From Hyphomicrobiales bacterium (lineage in GTDB: Bacteria; Pseudomonadota; Alphaproteobacteria; Rhizobiales; Rhizobiaceae): 64,000 nucleotides of DNA. How positions within the stretch are numbered: position 1 is the stretch's first letter; the number at the start of each line of letters is the position of its first letter. Positions 1-9,943 of this stretch are shown here, piece after piece. The position numbers and the translations under genes were made by a program. Under the pieces are notes generated by a model. It saw only the letters and a list, made by a program, of their open reading frames with translations, did no database searches and had not been told where the DNA came from. Location of the stretch: positions 1-64,000 of the forward strand of contig JAAEOH010000356.1 of NCBI GenBank assembly GCA_024244645.1. Reading direction: 5' to 3'.

Positions 1-2
1 TT

Positions 3-71
3 GTGCCCAATCCGGACTGGGAAGAGACACCGGAAGAACTGCAGGAAAAGTTTGAACAGTTGAACGGCTGA
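3..71 (+). CDS. C-terminal tail of a CDS starting before the window (…VPNPDWEETPEELQEKFEQLNG*)
   Basis: Open frame from the window edge to TGA at 69-71; acidic tail, no family recognised. Confidence 0.35.
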   Translation: MPNPDWEETPEELQEKFEQLNG

Positions 72-89
72 GACTGCAGACCGGCGAGA

Positions 90-347
90 TCACGCGCTCA
101 GGCTACGCCGCAGGACCACACGCTGGGCGGGCGCAAACCCGGCCACATTGAGAAAACTCAAGAGTTCCACGTGGTTCCAATCGAGTTCGGTTCTGATCCG
201 ATCAATCCGCAGCGTCGCCAGATTGGCGATCAGTTGCGACATCGGTGTCCGGCCGACGCCGTGCTCCCCCGGCCAGCCCTGATCGTCGAAACCTTTCTCC
301 AGAGCCTGCCTGGCTGGGGCCGACACCTGCTTGCCGATCGGCAGCAT
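90..347 (-). pseudogene. GNAT-acetyltransferase-like C-terminal fragment
   Basis: …RIRTELDWNHVELLSFLNVAGFAPAQRVVLRR resembles a GNAT C-terminus; no N-terminal half; lies in the same frame directly after the hcrB stop codon. Confidence 0.35.
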
Positions 348-383
348 CGAACTGTGCTCGGCAGTGATAGCCGCCCGGACGGT

Positions 384-1379
384 TCACCCGTCTGCCAGGT
401 CGGCTGCCAACTCCCTGGCCAGACGCCTGGTCAAGGCTGCGACTGCCAGCCGGCGATAGTGAGCGGCTGTGGTTGTTGTGCGCTGTGGTGAGACCTGTTT
501 CTGAACCAGTTTTTCCAGCTGGTCAAAGGCCTCATCAAGGTTTTGTCCAGGCGCGACCGGATCGACTCCGCCAAGCAGGAAAGGGCGGGAATTTGTGCCG
601 GTGAGAGCGACAACGAAAACCATGCTTCCGTTATCATGTTTGTTGCATAGGACGGCGGTACCGGCCAGCGGGAAGTCAATGGCGCCACGCACACGCACCT
701 TGGCGTAACCCGAGCGGACGGAAGCAGCGTCCACCGGCGGCACATGAACGGAGACGATGAACTCCTGCGGAGCCAGCCGCAGGTGATCGGCGCCGTCTTC
801 CTCGTAGAGGTCGGCGAGGGCAATCCGACGGCGACCGTCCGGACCAGCGAGTTCGATCTCGGCCCCGTGCACCATCAATACCGGGGCCAGATCACCGCAG
901 AACGGTGCCCGGCAACGTTTGCCAACCGGGGCGACGTGGCAGATATCGCCTTTGTACTTGAGACAGAAATTGTTGGATTTGCGCCACCAGTGGCTCTGAT
1001 TGTAGTACAGGCACCGGGTGTCGAGACACAGATTGCCACCGACCGTTGCGACGTTTCGATGGCCGGGCCCCGCAATGACGTCGCAGGCCTGGGCAACAGC
1101 GCAGTAGCGGTGACGGATGTCTTCATCCTCGCCTATTTCGCGCAAGGTCTGCGCCGCACCGATATGCAGCCCGTCCACATCCTGCGTGATGCTTCGCAAC
1201 TCAGCGATACCGTTCAGATCGATCAGGTTTTTCGGCTCCGCCAGGCCGCGCCGCATGTTAACGATCAGATCGGTACCACCGGCCAGAAACCGGCTGTCTG
1301 GCTCGGCACGCATCGCCGCAACGGCCTGGTCAACGCTTTCCGGCTGTGTCAGCCGAAAACCTGGCAGTGTCTCGCTCAT
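384..1379 (-). CDS. hcrB: 4-hydroxybenzoyl-CoA reductase-like FAD-binding subunit (beta)
   Basis: FAD_binding_5 motifs ([33 protein letters not shown]) plus the Cys-rich insertion ([28 protein letters not shown]) characteristic of the HcrB type. Confidence 0.85.
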   Translation of the reverse strand: MSETLPGFRLTQPESVDQAVAAMRAEPDSRFLAGGTDLIVNMRRGLAEPKNLIDLNGIAELRSITQDVDGLHIGAAQTLREIGEDEDIRHRYCAVAQACDVIAGPGHRNVATVGGNLCLDTRCLYYNQSHWWRKSNNFCLKYKGDICHVAPVGKRCRAPFCGDLAPVLMVHGAEIELAGPDGRRRIALADLYEEDGADHLRLAPQEFIVSVHVPPVDAASVRSGYAKVRVRGAIDFPLAGTAVLCNKHDNGSMVFVVALTGTNSRPFLLGGVDPVAPGQNLDEAFDQLEKLVQKQVSPQRTTTTAAHYRRLAVAALTRRLARELAADLADG

Positions 1380-3706
1380 TCGGATGCCTTTCGGTTCGTC
1401 GCCTGGCGTCGTTTACGCCGTTCGGCGATTCTGGCTTCTGTGATGCGGTCGGGCGTCAGCGGCAGGTCATCAATGTCCAGGCCTGTCGCCTGGGCAACCG
1501 CGTTGGCCAGCGCCGGAGGAAATCCGGACAGCGCACCTTCGCCGGCTTCCTTGGCGCCAAACGGCCCCAGCGGGTCGTTGCTCTCGACGATATGGACTTC
1601 GATTTCGGGCGACTCGACAATGGTCGGCATGCGGTAATCCAGGAGGCCGGCGTGCACAGGCAGGCCGTTGGCATAGCGGGTTTCCTCGCACAGGGCTTGG
1701 CCCATGCCCATCCAAACCGAACCCTCGATCTGGCCTTCGACTGCCAGCGGATTGATAGCGAAACCGCAGTCGAGTGCGGCCCAGACCTTTTCGACCGATA
1801 CCACGCCGGTGTCGGGGTCGACTGCAACCTCGACCACCTGGGCGGCATAGCTGAAGCCCATGGTGGAGCCGACGGCGCCGCCTCTGTGTTTGCCTCCCTG
1901 CGCCTCGGGCGGGCAGGTGAAAGTGCCCTTCACCGTGATTGTGCCGCTGTCGGCGAGGGCGGCGGTGGCGATCTCGGCAAAGGACATCATTGACTGCTCG
2001 CCCCCGCGTACCGAAAAGGTTTCGGCAGTGCACTCGATGTCTTCGGGGCGGGCGTCGAGTTTGGTTGCGGCAGCGTCGATGAGTATTTCGCGCAGCCTTT
2101 TGGCCGCTTCAATGGTGGCATTGCCGACCATAAATGTGACGCGTGAGGAATAGGATCCGTTGTCCTTGGGCGTGATGGCGCTGTCGTTGGCGACCACACG
2201 AATACGGGCAACATCGACACCGAGGATATCGGCGGCGGCCACTGTCACCATGGTCGATGAGCCCTGGCCGATGTCGGCAGCGCCGGTCAACACAGTGATG
2301 CTGCCGTCGAAATCGAGCTTGAGATTGACCACGGCATGGGGTTCGCCGGTCCAGTGCACCGGTTTGGCCGCGCCGCTGACATAATGCGAGCAAGCCATGC
2401 CGAGACCCCGGCCGGGCGGCATCGCGGCCTTGCGTTCATGCCAGCCACTGGCAGCTTCGACCCTTGCAAGGCACTCGGACAGACCATAGCTGTTGATCAT
2501 CAGGTCGTTGAGTGTGCGGCTCGGGGCGTCGAGCAGATTAGCCCTGCGCAGGGCGAACGGGTCGAGGTCGAGTTCGCGGGCGGCCCGGTCAAGCAGACAT
2601 TCAAAAGCATGGCGAACGTCGACTGTTCCGTGGCCGCGCATGGCGCCGCAGGGCGGCAGGTTGGCGTAGACGCGATAGCCGTCATATTTGACGGCCGGGA
2701 TATCGTAGAGGCCGTGCAGAAGCGCGCCAGCATAAAGAATCGTGACCAACCCATAGCCGGCATAGGCGCCACCACGCTGCACCACCTCGCATTCGACCGC
2801 AGTCATGCGGCCATCGCGGGTGAAACCGATCTTCAGGTCGACCTGGGTCTCCGGACGACCGCGGTGGGTAATGATGGTTTCCTCGCGGGTCAGCCGCATC
2901 ATCACCGTGCCGCGGGCTGCGCGGGCGAGCAGGCCGGCGATCAGCTCGAAGTTGAGGGTCTCGGTGCGTGCGCCGAAGCCGCCGCCGACGAAGGGTTTGA
3001 TGACACGGATGCGCGAGGTGTCCATTTCCAGACATCGGGCCAGCATCAGGTGGACGTAAAAGGGTACCTGGGAGACGGATTGCAGGGTCAGACGGTCGCG
3101 TTCGGCGTCGTATTCGGCCAGCACCGCATGCGGCTCCATCTGCGCATGGTTGACCTCAGCACAATCGAACCGAGCCGAGAAGATTCTGTCGGCAGAGGCA
3201 AAGCTGCCAGCAATGTCGCCGAACTCGTTGTGTACTTCGCGTTCCAGATTGTCCGGCTTTTCATCATGCAGCGGCACGGCATCGGGCGCACGGGCATCGG
3301 CCGCGGTGTAGTAGGCGGGCAGTTCGCGTATTTCGAGCTGGATCAACTCGAGCGCCCGCTCGGCCGTTCGGGCATCGACGGCAGCCACGGCGGCGACCGG
3401 CTCGCCCCGGTAGCGGACTTTATCACGGGCCAACGGATATTCGTTCATGGCGATGGGGATGACACCGTAGGTATGCGGGCAGTCGGCGCCGGTTATGATG
3501 GCGCAAACACCCTCCAGTTCGGCAGCTTTGGAAACATCGATGCGGATGATCTCGCCATGGCTGACCGGGCTGCGCAGGATGCGCCCGGCCAGTGAATCGC
3601 AGACGTCCAGGTCGGCGGTGTAGCGAGCCTTGCCGGTGACCTTTTCGGGACCGTCGATCAATGGAATCGGTTTGCCGGCCACTGTATGTTTCAATAGCGA
3701 GGTCAT
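1376..3706 (-). CDS. hcrA: 4-hydroxybenzoyl-CoA reductase-like molybdopterin-binding subunit (alpha)
   Basis: Xanthine-oxidase-family large subunit ([31 protein letters not shown]); start taken as MTSLLKH rather than the upstream Met of the ORF track. Confidence 0.85.
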   Translation of the reverse strand: MTSLLKHTVAGKPIPLIDGPEKVTGKARYTADLDVCDSLAGRILRSPVSHGEIIRIDVSKAAELEGVCAIITGADCPHTYGVIPIAMNEYPLARDKVRYRGEPVAAVAAVDARTAERALELIQLEIRELPAYYTAADARAPDAVPLHDEKPDNLEREVHNEFGDIAGSFASADRIFSARFDCAEVNHAQMEPHAVLAEYDAERDRLTLQSVSQVPFYVHLMLARCLEMDTSRIRVIKPFVGGGFGARTETLNFELIAGLLARAARGTVMMRLTREETIITHRGRPETQVDLKIGFTRDGRMTAVECEVVQRGGAYAGYGLVTILYAGALLHGLYDIPAVKYDGYRVYANLPPCGAMRGHGTVDVRHAFECLLDRAARELDLDPFALRRANLLDAPSRTLNDLMINSYGLSECLARVEAASGWHERKAAMPPGRGLGMACSHYVSGAAKPVHWTGEPHAVVNLKLDFDGSITVLTGAADIGQGSSTMVTVAAADILGVDVARIRVVANDSAITPKDNGSYSSRVTFMVGNATIEAAKRLREILIDAAATKLDARPEDIECTAETFSVRGGEQSMMSFAEIATAALADSGTITVKGTFTCPPEAQGGKHRGGAVGSTMGFSYAAQVVEVAVDPDTGVVSVEKVWAALDCGFAINPLAVEGQIEGSVWMGMGQALCEETRYANGLPVHAGLLDYRMPTIVESPEIEVHIVESNDPLGPFGAKEAGEGALSGFPPALANAVAQATGLDIDDLPLTPDRITEARIAERRKRRQATNRKASE

Positions 3707-4182
3707 TGCAGGGCCTCGGCGGCAGCGCGCACAGATTTGATGATTTTGACATAGCCCGTGCAGCGGCACAGGTTACCACCAAGGGCAGCGCGGATTTCGT
3801 CGTCATCCGGATTAGCCGAGCGTCGCAGCAGGCCTTCGGCAGCCATGATCATGCCTGGCGTGCAGAATCCGCATTGGGTTCCGAGGTGCTCATGAAAGGC
3901 GCGCTGAACCGCCGAGAGCCGGCCGTTCTGTGCCTGACCCTCGATGGTATGGATGTCGCAGCCATGGCAGGACGCGGCGAGAGTGATGCAGGATATTCTC
4001 GATTGGCCATCGACCAGCACGGTACAGGCACCGCATTCGCCGCCGTCGCAGCCCTGTTTTGTTCCCGTCAGACGCTTGTCCTCGCGCAGGTAGTCGACTA
4101 GCAGCAGATTGTCCGAAATGGCGTCTTCGTGACGAGTGCCATTGATAGTCAGACTGATGATCCGTTTTGTGGTTTCGGGCAT
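3703..4182 (-). CDS. hcrC: 4-hydroxybenzoyl-CoA reductase-like 2x[2Fe-2S] subunit (gamma)
   Basis: [16 protein letters not shown] and [16 protein letters not shown]…[13 protein letters not shown] motifs; 4-bp overlap with hcrA. Confidence 0.87.
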   Translation of the reverse strand: MPETTKRIISLTINGTRHEDAISDNLLLVDYLREDKRLTGTKQGCDGGECGACTVLVDGQSRISCITLAASCHGCDIHTIEGQAQNGRLSAVQRAFHEHLGTQCGFCTPGMIMAAEGLLRRSANPDDDEIRAALGGNLCRCTGYVKIIKSVRAAAEALQ

Positions 4183-4216
4183 TTAAACGCCAATCGCGTT
4201 GAAAATAGTTATTTTC

Positions 4217-4228
4217 GTACTATTATAC
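4217..4228. promoter_or_regulatory. Candidate operator A upstream of hcrC (GTACTATTATAC)
   Basis: Imperfect dyad GTA-N2-AT-N2-TAC about 35 bp before the hcrC start; overlaps a perfect TATAAT on the minus strand; shares GTACGA(A/T)AATA with site B. Confidence 0.45.
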
Positions 4229-4362
4229 CTGTTTAGTTGACCGAGTGAACCCATTTCTTGCAAGGCAGGTCAGAGGTGTTCTACACAGGTAACAGTGGTG
4301 CGCTGGATTCGCGGCGGCATGGCCGACCGCTGAAGTGACGCCAGGAAGGAGAGTTCGTCGCC

Positions 4363-4857
4363 ATGGAGACAGCTTCACAGTCCGCAACAGAAGGTCTTGG
4401 TTGTCGCATCAACATCAGGGCGGCCGCCAAAGCCGATCTCGATGGGGTGGCGGCGATCGATCAACGTGTGACGGGTAACAGCAAGCCGGACTATTGGCGC
4501 GACCTCTATGAGCGGTATGATACGCGGCGCACAGATGAGCGGTTCTTTCTCATTGCCGAACCGGCAGACGACGCCTCGGACAAACCAGTGGTGGGCTATA
4601 TCCTGGGAGAGGTGAGGGCCTGGGAGTTCGGGTCGGAACCGTGCGGCTGGGTGTTTGCATTTTCGGTTGACCCGGACAATCGCCTGCAAGGGGTCGGAGA
4701 GCTTCTCTTTGAGGCAATTTCCGCGCGGTTCCGGGTTGTGGGGATCAAGACAATGCGGACAATGGTCGGGCGTGAAAACCGGCTTCACATGGCGTTCTTC
4801 CGCAGCGAAGGCATGACGGCGGGCCCCTATATCCAATTGGAAATGGAGCTTGATTGA
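4363..4857 (+). CDS. GNAT family N-acetyltransferase
   Basis: INIRAAAKADLDGVAAID… WVFAFSVDPDNRLQGVGELLFEAI acetyl-CoA-binding motif. Confidence 0.75.
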   Translation: METASQSATEGLGCRINIRAAAKADLDGVAAIDQRVTGNSKPDYWRDLYERYDTRRTDERFFLIAEPADDASDKPVVGYILGEVRAWEFGSEPCGWVFAFSVDPDNRLQGVGELLFEAISARFRVVGIKTMRTMVGRENRLHMAFFRSEGMTAGPYIQLEMELD

Positions 4858-4878
4858 GATGTCCGTGCAAGCTGGCAG

Positions 4879-5310
4879 GTGGGTTCCATGAAACTGCAGG
4901 TGTCAAGCCGTCTGGCGATTTTCGCACTGACCGAACTCGCCGCCGATCCCGGTCAGCAGGTATCGGTCTCCGAGATTGGTGAGAAATACGGCGTGTCGGC
5001 GCATCATCTTGCAAAGGTCATGCACACACTTGGACGGGCCGGTCTGGTGCGCTCGATCCGCGGTGTCGGCGGTGGTTACAGCTTTTGCGGCAACGCCAAG
5101 CGCACCACTCTGCTCGACGTCATCGAGCTGTTCGAGGACGTGTCGCCGGGCAATGATGAACTGGATGCTCGAACCGACGGAACATCGGCCGGTCTGGAGC
5201 TGCGCCAAGTTCTCGACGAAGTTGACGATATTGCCCGCGCGACCCTTGGTGCGGTCACCCTTTCAACCATGTTGAAACAAATCGATCGGCGCAAAACCAT
5301 CCAAATCTGA
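4879..5310 (+). CDS. Rrf2 family transcriptional regulator
   Basis: LQVSSRLAIFALTELA…VSVSEIGEKYGVSAHHLAKVMHTLGRAGLVRSIRGVGGGY is the Rrf2 winged helix; the Fe-S-type Cys triad is absent. Confidence 0.85.
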   Translation: MGSMKLQVSSRLAIFALTELAADPGQQVSVSEIGEKYGVSAHHLAKVMHTLGRAGLVRSIRGVGGGYSFCGNAKRTTLLDVIELFEDVSPGNDELDARTDGTSAGLELRQVLDEVDDIARATLGAVTLSTMLKQIDRRKTIQI

Positions 5311-5337
5311 AGCCGCCCGGGCGTGAGCTTGGACTAT

Positions 5338-5739
5338 TCAACCTTCATCCGCGATCACCGCGGTTGCTTCTAGTTCGATCTTCGCGGGATGGTCGAGCAG
5401 ATCGGACACAAATACCATGCTCATGGCCGGAAAATGCTTGCCCATCAACCGCTGCCAGATCTTGCCGAGCTCGGGGCGTGCTTTCAGATAGGCGGGCTTG
5501 TCGCAGCAGTAGGCGGTCATGCGGCAGATGTCTGCCGGTCGTCCCCCTGCCTCGGAAAGGACCGCCAGGACATTCTTCAGTGCCTGCTCGAATTGCGGCA
5601 CGATCTCTTCGCTCTCGAAGACCTGCTGGTCGTTCCAGCCGACCTGCCCGGCGATGAATGCCAGCCGGCCGGCCGGCACCGAAATTCCGTTTGCATAACC
5701 GATCGGTGGCGCCCACCCGGATGGTAGTAGGACACTCAT
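5338..5739 (-). CDS. RidA family (reactive intermediate deaminase-like) protein
   Basis: MSVLLPSGWAPPIGYANGISVPAGRLAFIAGQVGWN…EQALKNVLAVLSEAGG…MTAYCCDK…IELEATAV; start trimmed to MSVLLPSG. Confidence 0.85.
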   Translation of the reverse strand: MSVLLPSGWAPPIGYANGISVPAGRLAFIAGQVGWNDQQVFESEEIVPQFEQALKNVLAVLSEAGGRPADICRMTAYCCDKPAYLKARPELGKIWQRLMGKHFPAMSMVFVSDLLDHPAKIELEATAVIADEG

Positions 5740-5794
5740 AGTCACCTCTTTTGTTGGGCTTCCGGTCGAATCCATTTGAATCCAGCTAATAATA

Positions 5795-5814
5795 GTATTA
5801 AGGTACGATAATAC
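5795..5814. promoter_or_regulatory. Candidate operator B in the ridA/CoA-ligase divergent region
   Basis: Inverted repeat GTATTA-N8-TAATAC containing GTACGATAATAC (5803-5814). Confidence 0.45.
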
Positions 5815-5887
5815 AATTTTAAAATCAATCCTCGCCCGAGCGCCTGCCGGACCGCACCCCGGGCAGGACGGATGAGGTGAATACGTC

Positions 5888-7444
5888 ATGACATGCCCGC
5901 GACAGTACAATGCCGCTGCAGACCTGATCGACCACAATATCGAGGAGGGCCATGGCGACAAAGTCGCGTTCATTGATCCTGATCGCAGCCTGACTTATGA
6001 AGAATTGCGGACGGCGTCGTGTAAAATGGCCAATGTGCTGTGCGATCTGCGGATCAAACGCGAGACCCGCATTGCAGTGTTGATGCTTGACACAGTCGAT
6101 TTCCCCGTCGTTTTCTGGGGCGCGGTGCGAGCCGGGGTGGTGCCCGTTTGCCTCAACACGCTTTTGACCGCACCGCAATATGCGTACATGCTGTCGGATA
6201 GCCGGGCCGAGGCGCTGTTTGTATCAGCTGAATTGCTGCAGATTGTGGAGCCCATACTGCCCGATCTGAAATTCCTGCAGCATGTCATCGTGGTCGGCGG
6301 CGGTGCTGATGACGACCGGTCCTTTGACGGCCTGTTTGCCGCCGCTGCTGAGCCATTCGAAACCGCCGATACCTGCGCCGATGAGACCGCTTTCTGGCTC
6401 TATTCCTCAGGCTCTACGGGCGATCCGAAGGGTGTCAGGCACGTCCATTCCAGCCCCCGTTACGTGGCGCAACACTACGGTCGCGGGATCCTGGGGATAA
6501 GGCATGACGATGTGTGTTTTTCCGCCGCCAAACTGTTCTTTGCCTACGGCTTCGGAGCAGGCATGGCGGTGCCGATGTCGGTCGGTGCGACAACCGTTCT
6601 GCTGCCCGACCGGCCGATACCGCAATTGGTTCTCGAGGTCTTGCATCGCCATCAGCCCACGATATTTTTCGGCGTACCGACGCTTTATGCGGCGATGCTG
6701 GCGGATTCGGACTGTACGCCGGCTAATGTCTCGTCACAGTTGCGCCTGTGCATATCGGCCGGAGAAGCGCTGCCAGCGGATGTCGGCATGACATGGAAGG
6801 AGCGCATGGGCGTTGATATTCTCGACGGCATCGGTTCGACGGAAATGTTGCACGTCTTCCTGTCGAACCGGCCGGACGATGTTTTCTATGGCACATCCGG
6901 CAAGCCGTTTGACGGATATGAACTGCGGCTTGTCGATGAGAATGGCCAGGAGGTCGGCACGGACGAGATCGGTGAACTCCTGGTGTGTGGCGGTTCGGCG
7001 GCGGACGGCTATTGGAACCAACGGGAAAAATCTCGGGCGACCTTTGAAGGGGTGTGGACCCGCACCGGTGACAAATATGTCCGCGACGGCAAGGGCTATT
7101 ATCATTATTGCGGTCGCACCGACGACATGTTCAAGGTGGGCGGACGATGGGTGTCGCCCTTCGAGGTAGAGCAGGCCCTGGTGTCGCATCCCAGTGTTAT
7201 CGAGGCCGCCGTCGTCGCCAAGCAGGACGACGAGGGATTGGTGAAACCAAAGGCCTTTGTCGTCGTCAACAACGGCGCCGACCGCGACGCGCTGTTTGAA
7301 ACGTTGAAAACGCATGTCAAGTCATCTGTCGGCGCCTGGAAATATCCGAGGTGGATCGAAATCGTCGGCGCACTGCCGAAAACCGCGACCGGCAAGATCC
7401 AGCGCTACAAGCTGCGCGATGGGTTGGGCAAGAGTGGTTTGTGA
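5888..7444 (+). CDS. Benzoate/4-hydroxybenzoate-CoA ligase family protein
   Basis: Acyl-CoA synthetase motifs (LYSSGSTGDPKGVRHVH, DGIGSTEMLHVF, GRTDDMFKVGGRWVSP, KTATGKIQRYKLR) in benzoate-CoA-ligase-like form. Confidence 0.85.
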   Translation: MTCPRQYNAAADLIDHNIEEGHGDKVAFIDPDRSLTYEELRTASCKMANVLCDLRIKRETRIAVLMLDTVDFPVVFWGAVRAGVVPVCLNTLLTAPQYAYMLSDSRAEALFVSAELLQIVEPILPDLKFLQHVIVVGGGADDDRSFDGLFAAAAEPFETADTCADETAFWLYSSGSTGDPKGVRHVHSSPRYVAQHYGRGILGIRHDDVCFSAAKLFFAYGFGAGMAVPMSVGATTVLLPDRPIPQLVLEVLHRHQPTIFFGVPTLYAAMLADSDCTPANVSSQLRLCISAGEALPADVGMTWKERMGVDILDGIGSTEMLHVFLSNRPDDVFYGTSGKPFDGYELRLVDENGQEVGTDEIGELLVCGGSAADGYWNQREKSRATFEGVWTRTGDKYVRDGKGYYHYCGRTDDMFKVGGRWVSPFEVEQALVSHPSVIEAAVVAKQDDEGLVKPKAFVVVNNGADRDALFETLKTHVKSSVGAWKYPRWIEIVGALPKTATGKIQRYKLRDGLGKSGL

Positions 7445-7492
7445 TTAGGCGGGGTCGTTTTGTAGCGGAAAACCGGTTCAGTCGGCGAGGTG

Positions 7493-7700
7493 CGTCGCGC
7501 ACCGGCCGGCGCGATCGGTCGCACAGTGCTTCAAGACCCCGTTCCTTGTAACCGTTGAAGATCTTGTAGCCGGTCTTGCGGGAAATCCCGAATTCCCGGC
7601 ACAGATCGCTCATGCCTTCACCTCCAAGACCGTGGGCGACAAATCGAAGACGTTCCTCCATTACCGAACTCTCTTTCCACGGCATCAACACCTCCCGCAA
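7493..7700 (-). pseudogene. Truncated IS481-family transposase, N-terminal helix-turn-helix only
   Basis: MPWKESSVMEERLRFVAHGLGGEGMSDLCREFGISRKTGYKIFNGYKERGLEALCDRSRRPVR then unrelated residues; DDE domain absent. Confidence 0.75.
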
Positions 7701-7979
7701 AGCGAAACGTGTTACCTATGTGTCCGGTACAAAACGTCACCTATGTCTCAGGTCACTCATCACGAAATTTCAGTCGCTTGTGTTGCTTTTGGTGACGCTA
7801 CGCCCAGGCGTTGCCGTTGTTGCCGGCACCTGCACCCGCTCGAGGCAACCGATTCGTGGCCGGTGCGGGAGTTCGTGCGGGGAATTTGCCGGTAAGCGTA
7901 TTGCAGATTATCGATCAGGTGCATGCTTCACTCCGGTATTGCTTCGCGATCAGGTTCTCGTGTTTCACGAACATTTGGG

Positions 7980-8423
7980 CTATTCACCAGCCATTTCGCG
8001 GCCAAAGGCGATGGCCAGCCTGTTCCATGCATTCATGGCAAGGACGATAAATGTCAGGTCGACGATTTCCGCTTCGGAGAAATGGCGCTCCAGGTCGCGG
8101 TACAGATTGTCCGGCGCTCCCGAGACGCTGACCGTTGTCAGGCTTGTGGCCCAGGCAAAAGCGGCTTTTTCGGCGTCGGAAAAGTGCCGTGAAGAGGACC
8201 AGTTTTCGAGGGTGTCGAGCCGATCGGAAGACACTCCCAGCGCAAGGGCCTGGCGCCGGTGCGTGTGCCTGCAGTAGCTGCAACCGTTGATGTCGGATAC
8301 CACAACCTCCAGCAACCGCCGCAGCGTTTGCGGAACGCAGCCGCCATCCGAGTAGCTGTTCAGGCCGGAGAGGGCCTCAACAGCCTGCGGAGCAACTGTC
8401 CGGTACTCCAGCCGTAGGGTCAT
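7980..8423 (-). CDS. Carboxymuconolactone decarboxylase (AhpD-like) family protein
   Basis: [26 protein letters not shown] contains the CxxC…H motif; start set at MTLRLEY, overlapping the upstream ferredoxin remnant by 4 bp. Confidence 0.8.
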   Translation of the reverse strand: MTLRLEYRTVAPQAVEALSGLNSYSDGGCVPQTLRRLLEVVVSDINGCSYCRHTHRRQALALGVSSDRLDTLENWSSSRHFSDAEKAAFAWATSLTTVSVSGAPDNLYRDLERHFSEAEIVDLTFIVLAMNAWNRLAIAFGREMAGE

Positions 8424-8728
8424 GTCAGCCGCGCCTCCACCGAGTTCCCCGATAGAAGCGCCAGGTTGTTTTCCGCATCCTTCCACTCCTCGGCATCAGG
8501 AGGCGGGTCCTTTTGCTCTACGATGACAGGCCAGACTTCGGCCAGCTCCGCGTTGAGTGTCAGCCAGGCATCGATGTTCGGCTCGCTATCCGGCCTGATC
8601 GCGTCGACCGGCCACTCGGGTTCGCAGACGCCGCAGTCGATGCACTCGTCAGGGTGGATGACGAGCGTGTTTTCGCCCTTATAGAAACAATCGACCGGGC
8701 AGACGGCCACGCAGTCCTGCCAGGACAA
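8420..8728 (-). pseudogene. 5'-truncated 7Fe ferredoxin (FdxA-like) remnant
   Basis: [45 protein letters not shown] matches FdxA; first N-terminal Cys ligands missing and a cluster Cys replaced by Trp (TGG codon at 8612-8614). Confidence 0.75.
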
Positions 8729-8733
8729 TGCGG

Positions 8734-8831
8734 ATCTTCTCTTCCGCTGAGTAGTGCTTGCGGGTCTTGCGCTTGATGCCCCTGACCAGCTTGTCAGCGG
8801 CGTCTTTCGATGTTCCGGATTTCTGTCTCAT
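8734..8831 (-). pseudogene. IS3-family transposase OrfA 5' fragment
   Basis: [42 protein letters not shown] then frame-shifted ferredoxin sequence. Confidence 0.7.
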
Positions 8832-8979
8832 CTTCGCTCCCGGATGGCTTCGATGAACCAGAAATCCTCCGCTGTTCAAACCCTCAAATCTATCCAATAG
8901 GTGCTGACGTCACACATCGAGGGTACAGCTGCCGCCGCTTGGTGGCGGTCGGAACTTCTCCTCAGGGGGCAAAACTCTC

Positions 8980-9465
8980 CTATTGTGTGAATTCAATCGT
9001 GCCCCCTGGCAGAAGGTAGAGAACGAGAGCCCGCCCATTGGTCACCGTCGGATGGTGGTCGCTTCCGGGAGGGTTCACACACCATCCGGCGTCATGCCCG
9101 TCAAACTGCGCACCCTCTGTCACCGGCATGATCATGCATACCTCGCCAGTGGGGTGCCGGTGATGGGGCCCGACAATATCGGTCAGATCAACAACGTCAA
9201 CGCTGAGATTACCTGTTTCATAGAATGGTTCGAGCACGCGTCCAAAGCGGCGTCCCTCGCCGCCCTGACTGCACATCCAACCTGCTCTTATCGCTTCATG
9301 GCAGGTGTGCTCAATTTTGCGAAATGTATCGCTTGAAGGAGGAAATGTGGAGTTCAGCTTGGTTTCCAGGTCGGCATCGAATTTTGACTGGGAAATGGTT
9401 GTTGTGATCGGTCTCATTATTTCTCTAAAGTGCTGTAGCTCTAGATCTCTATCCATGTTAGCCAT
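8980..9465 (-). CDS. PnbB-like 4-hydroxylaminobenzoate lyase family (DUF4863) protein
   Basis: FGRVLEPF…LSVDVVDLTDIVGPHHRHPTGEVCMIMPVTEGAQFDGHDAGWCVNPPGSDHHPTVTNGRALVLYLLPGGTIEF; family recalled from sequence pattern. Confidence 0.6.
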   Translation of the reverse strand: MANMDRDLELQHFREIMRPITTTISQSKFDADLETKLNSTFPPSSDTFRKIEHTCHEAIRAGWMCSQGGEGRRFGRVLEPFYETGNLSVDVVDLTDIVGPHHRHPTGEVCMIMPVTEGAQFDGHDAGWCVNPPGSDHHPTVTNGRALVLYLLPGGTIEFTQ

Positions 9466-9943
9466 TCTGGATTCCTTTCTGCATCCAAATCGCGATCTTC
9501 GAACGAGTCCTTCTATCATATCAGGTGTTTGTCACACATTGTAGCCACTCTGCTGTCTGACCGCATGACGGCCAGCCTGATCTTGGCACATTTTCACACC
9601 CGTGGTGATGGCCGGTTTTGGAGGCGCATCAGACATTGTGTGGCGGCATGTCGAGAGTCTGAAACGGTGCTTAATCCCCTTTCGCCAAGAATCGCTCCAC
9701 GGCACTATTGGCACGCTTTGCTCATTCAAGCCGCGTCGCAAACTGGATAGTTTCCGAGGCACCTTAGGTCCGTTTTGTCCGCACAACGGACCTTAGTATA
9801 GTCTGCAGCGAACGCCAGCTTACCCCTAACTCCGGTTGCGTGATGCAGTGCAGCGCGCAGTTGAAACAGGGCTCCATCTTTCATCCGTCGCCGCCAGGTC
9901 AGCCACCAGCCCGCTTCAAGCCAGTTTCTTCCGACAATATCCG

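Noticed and set aside
9532-9943. Small ORFs between the PnbB-like gene and the TRAP permease
   Set aside because: Overlapping ORFs on both strands with no recognisable domain or consistent coding signal.
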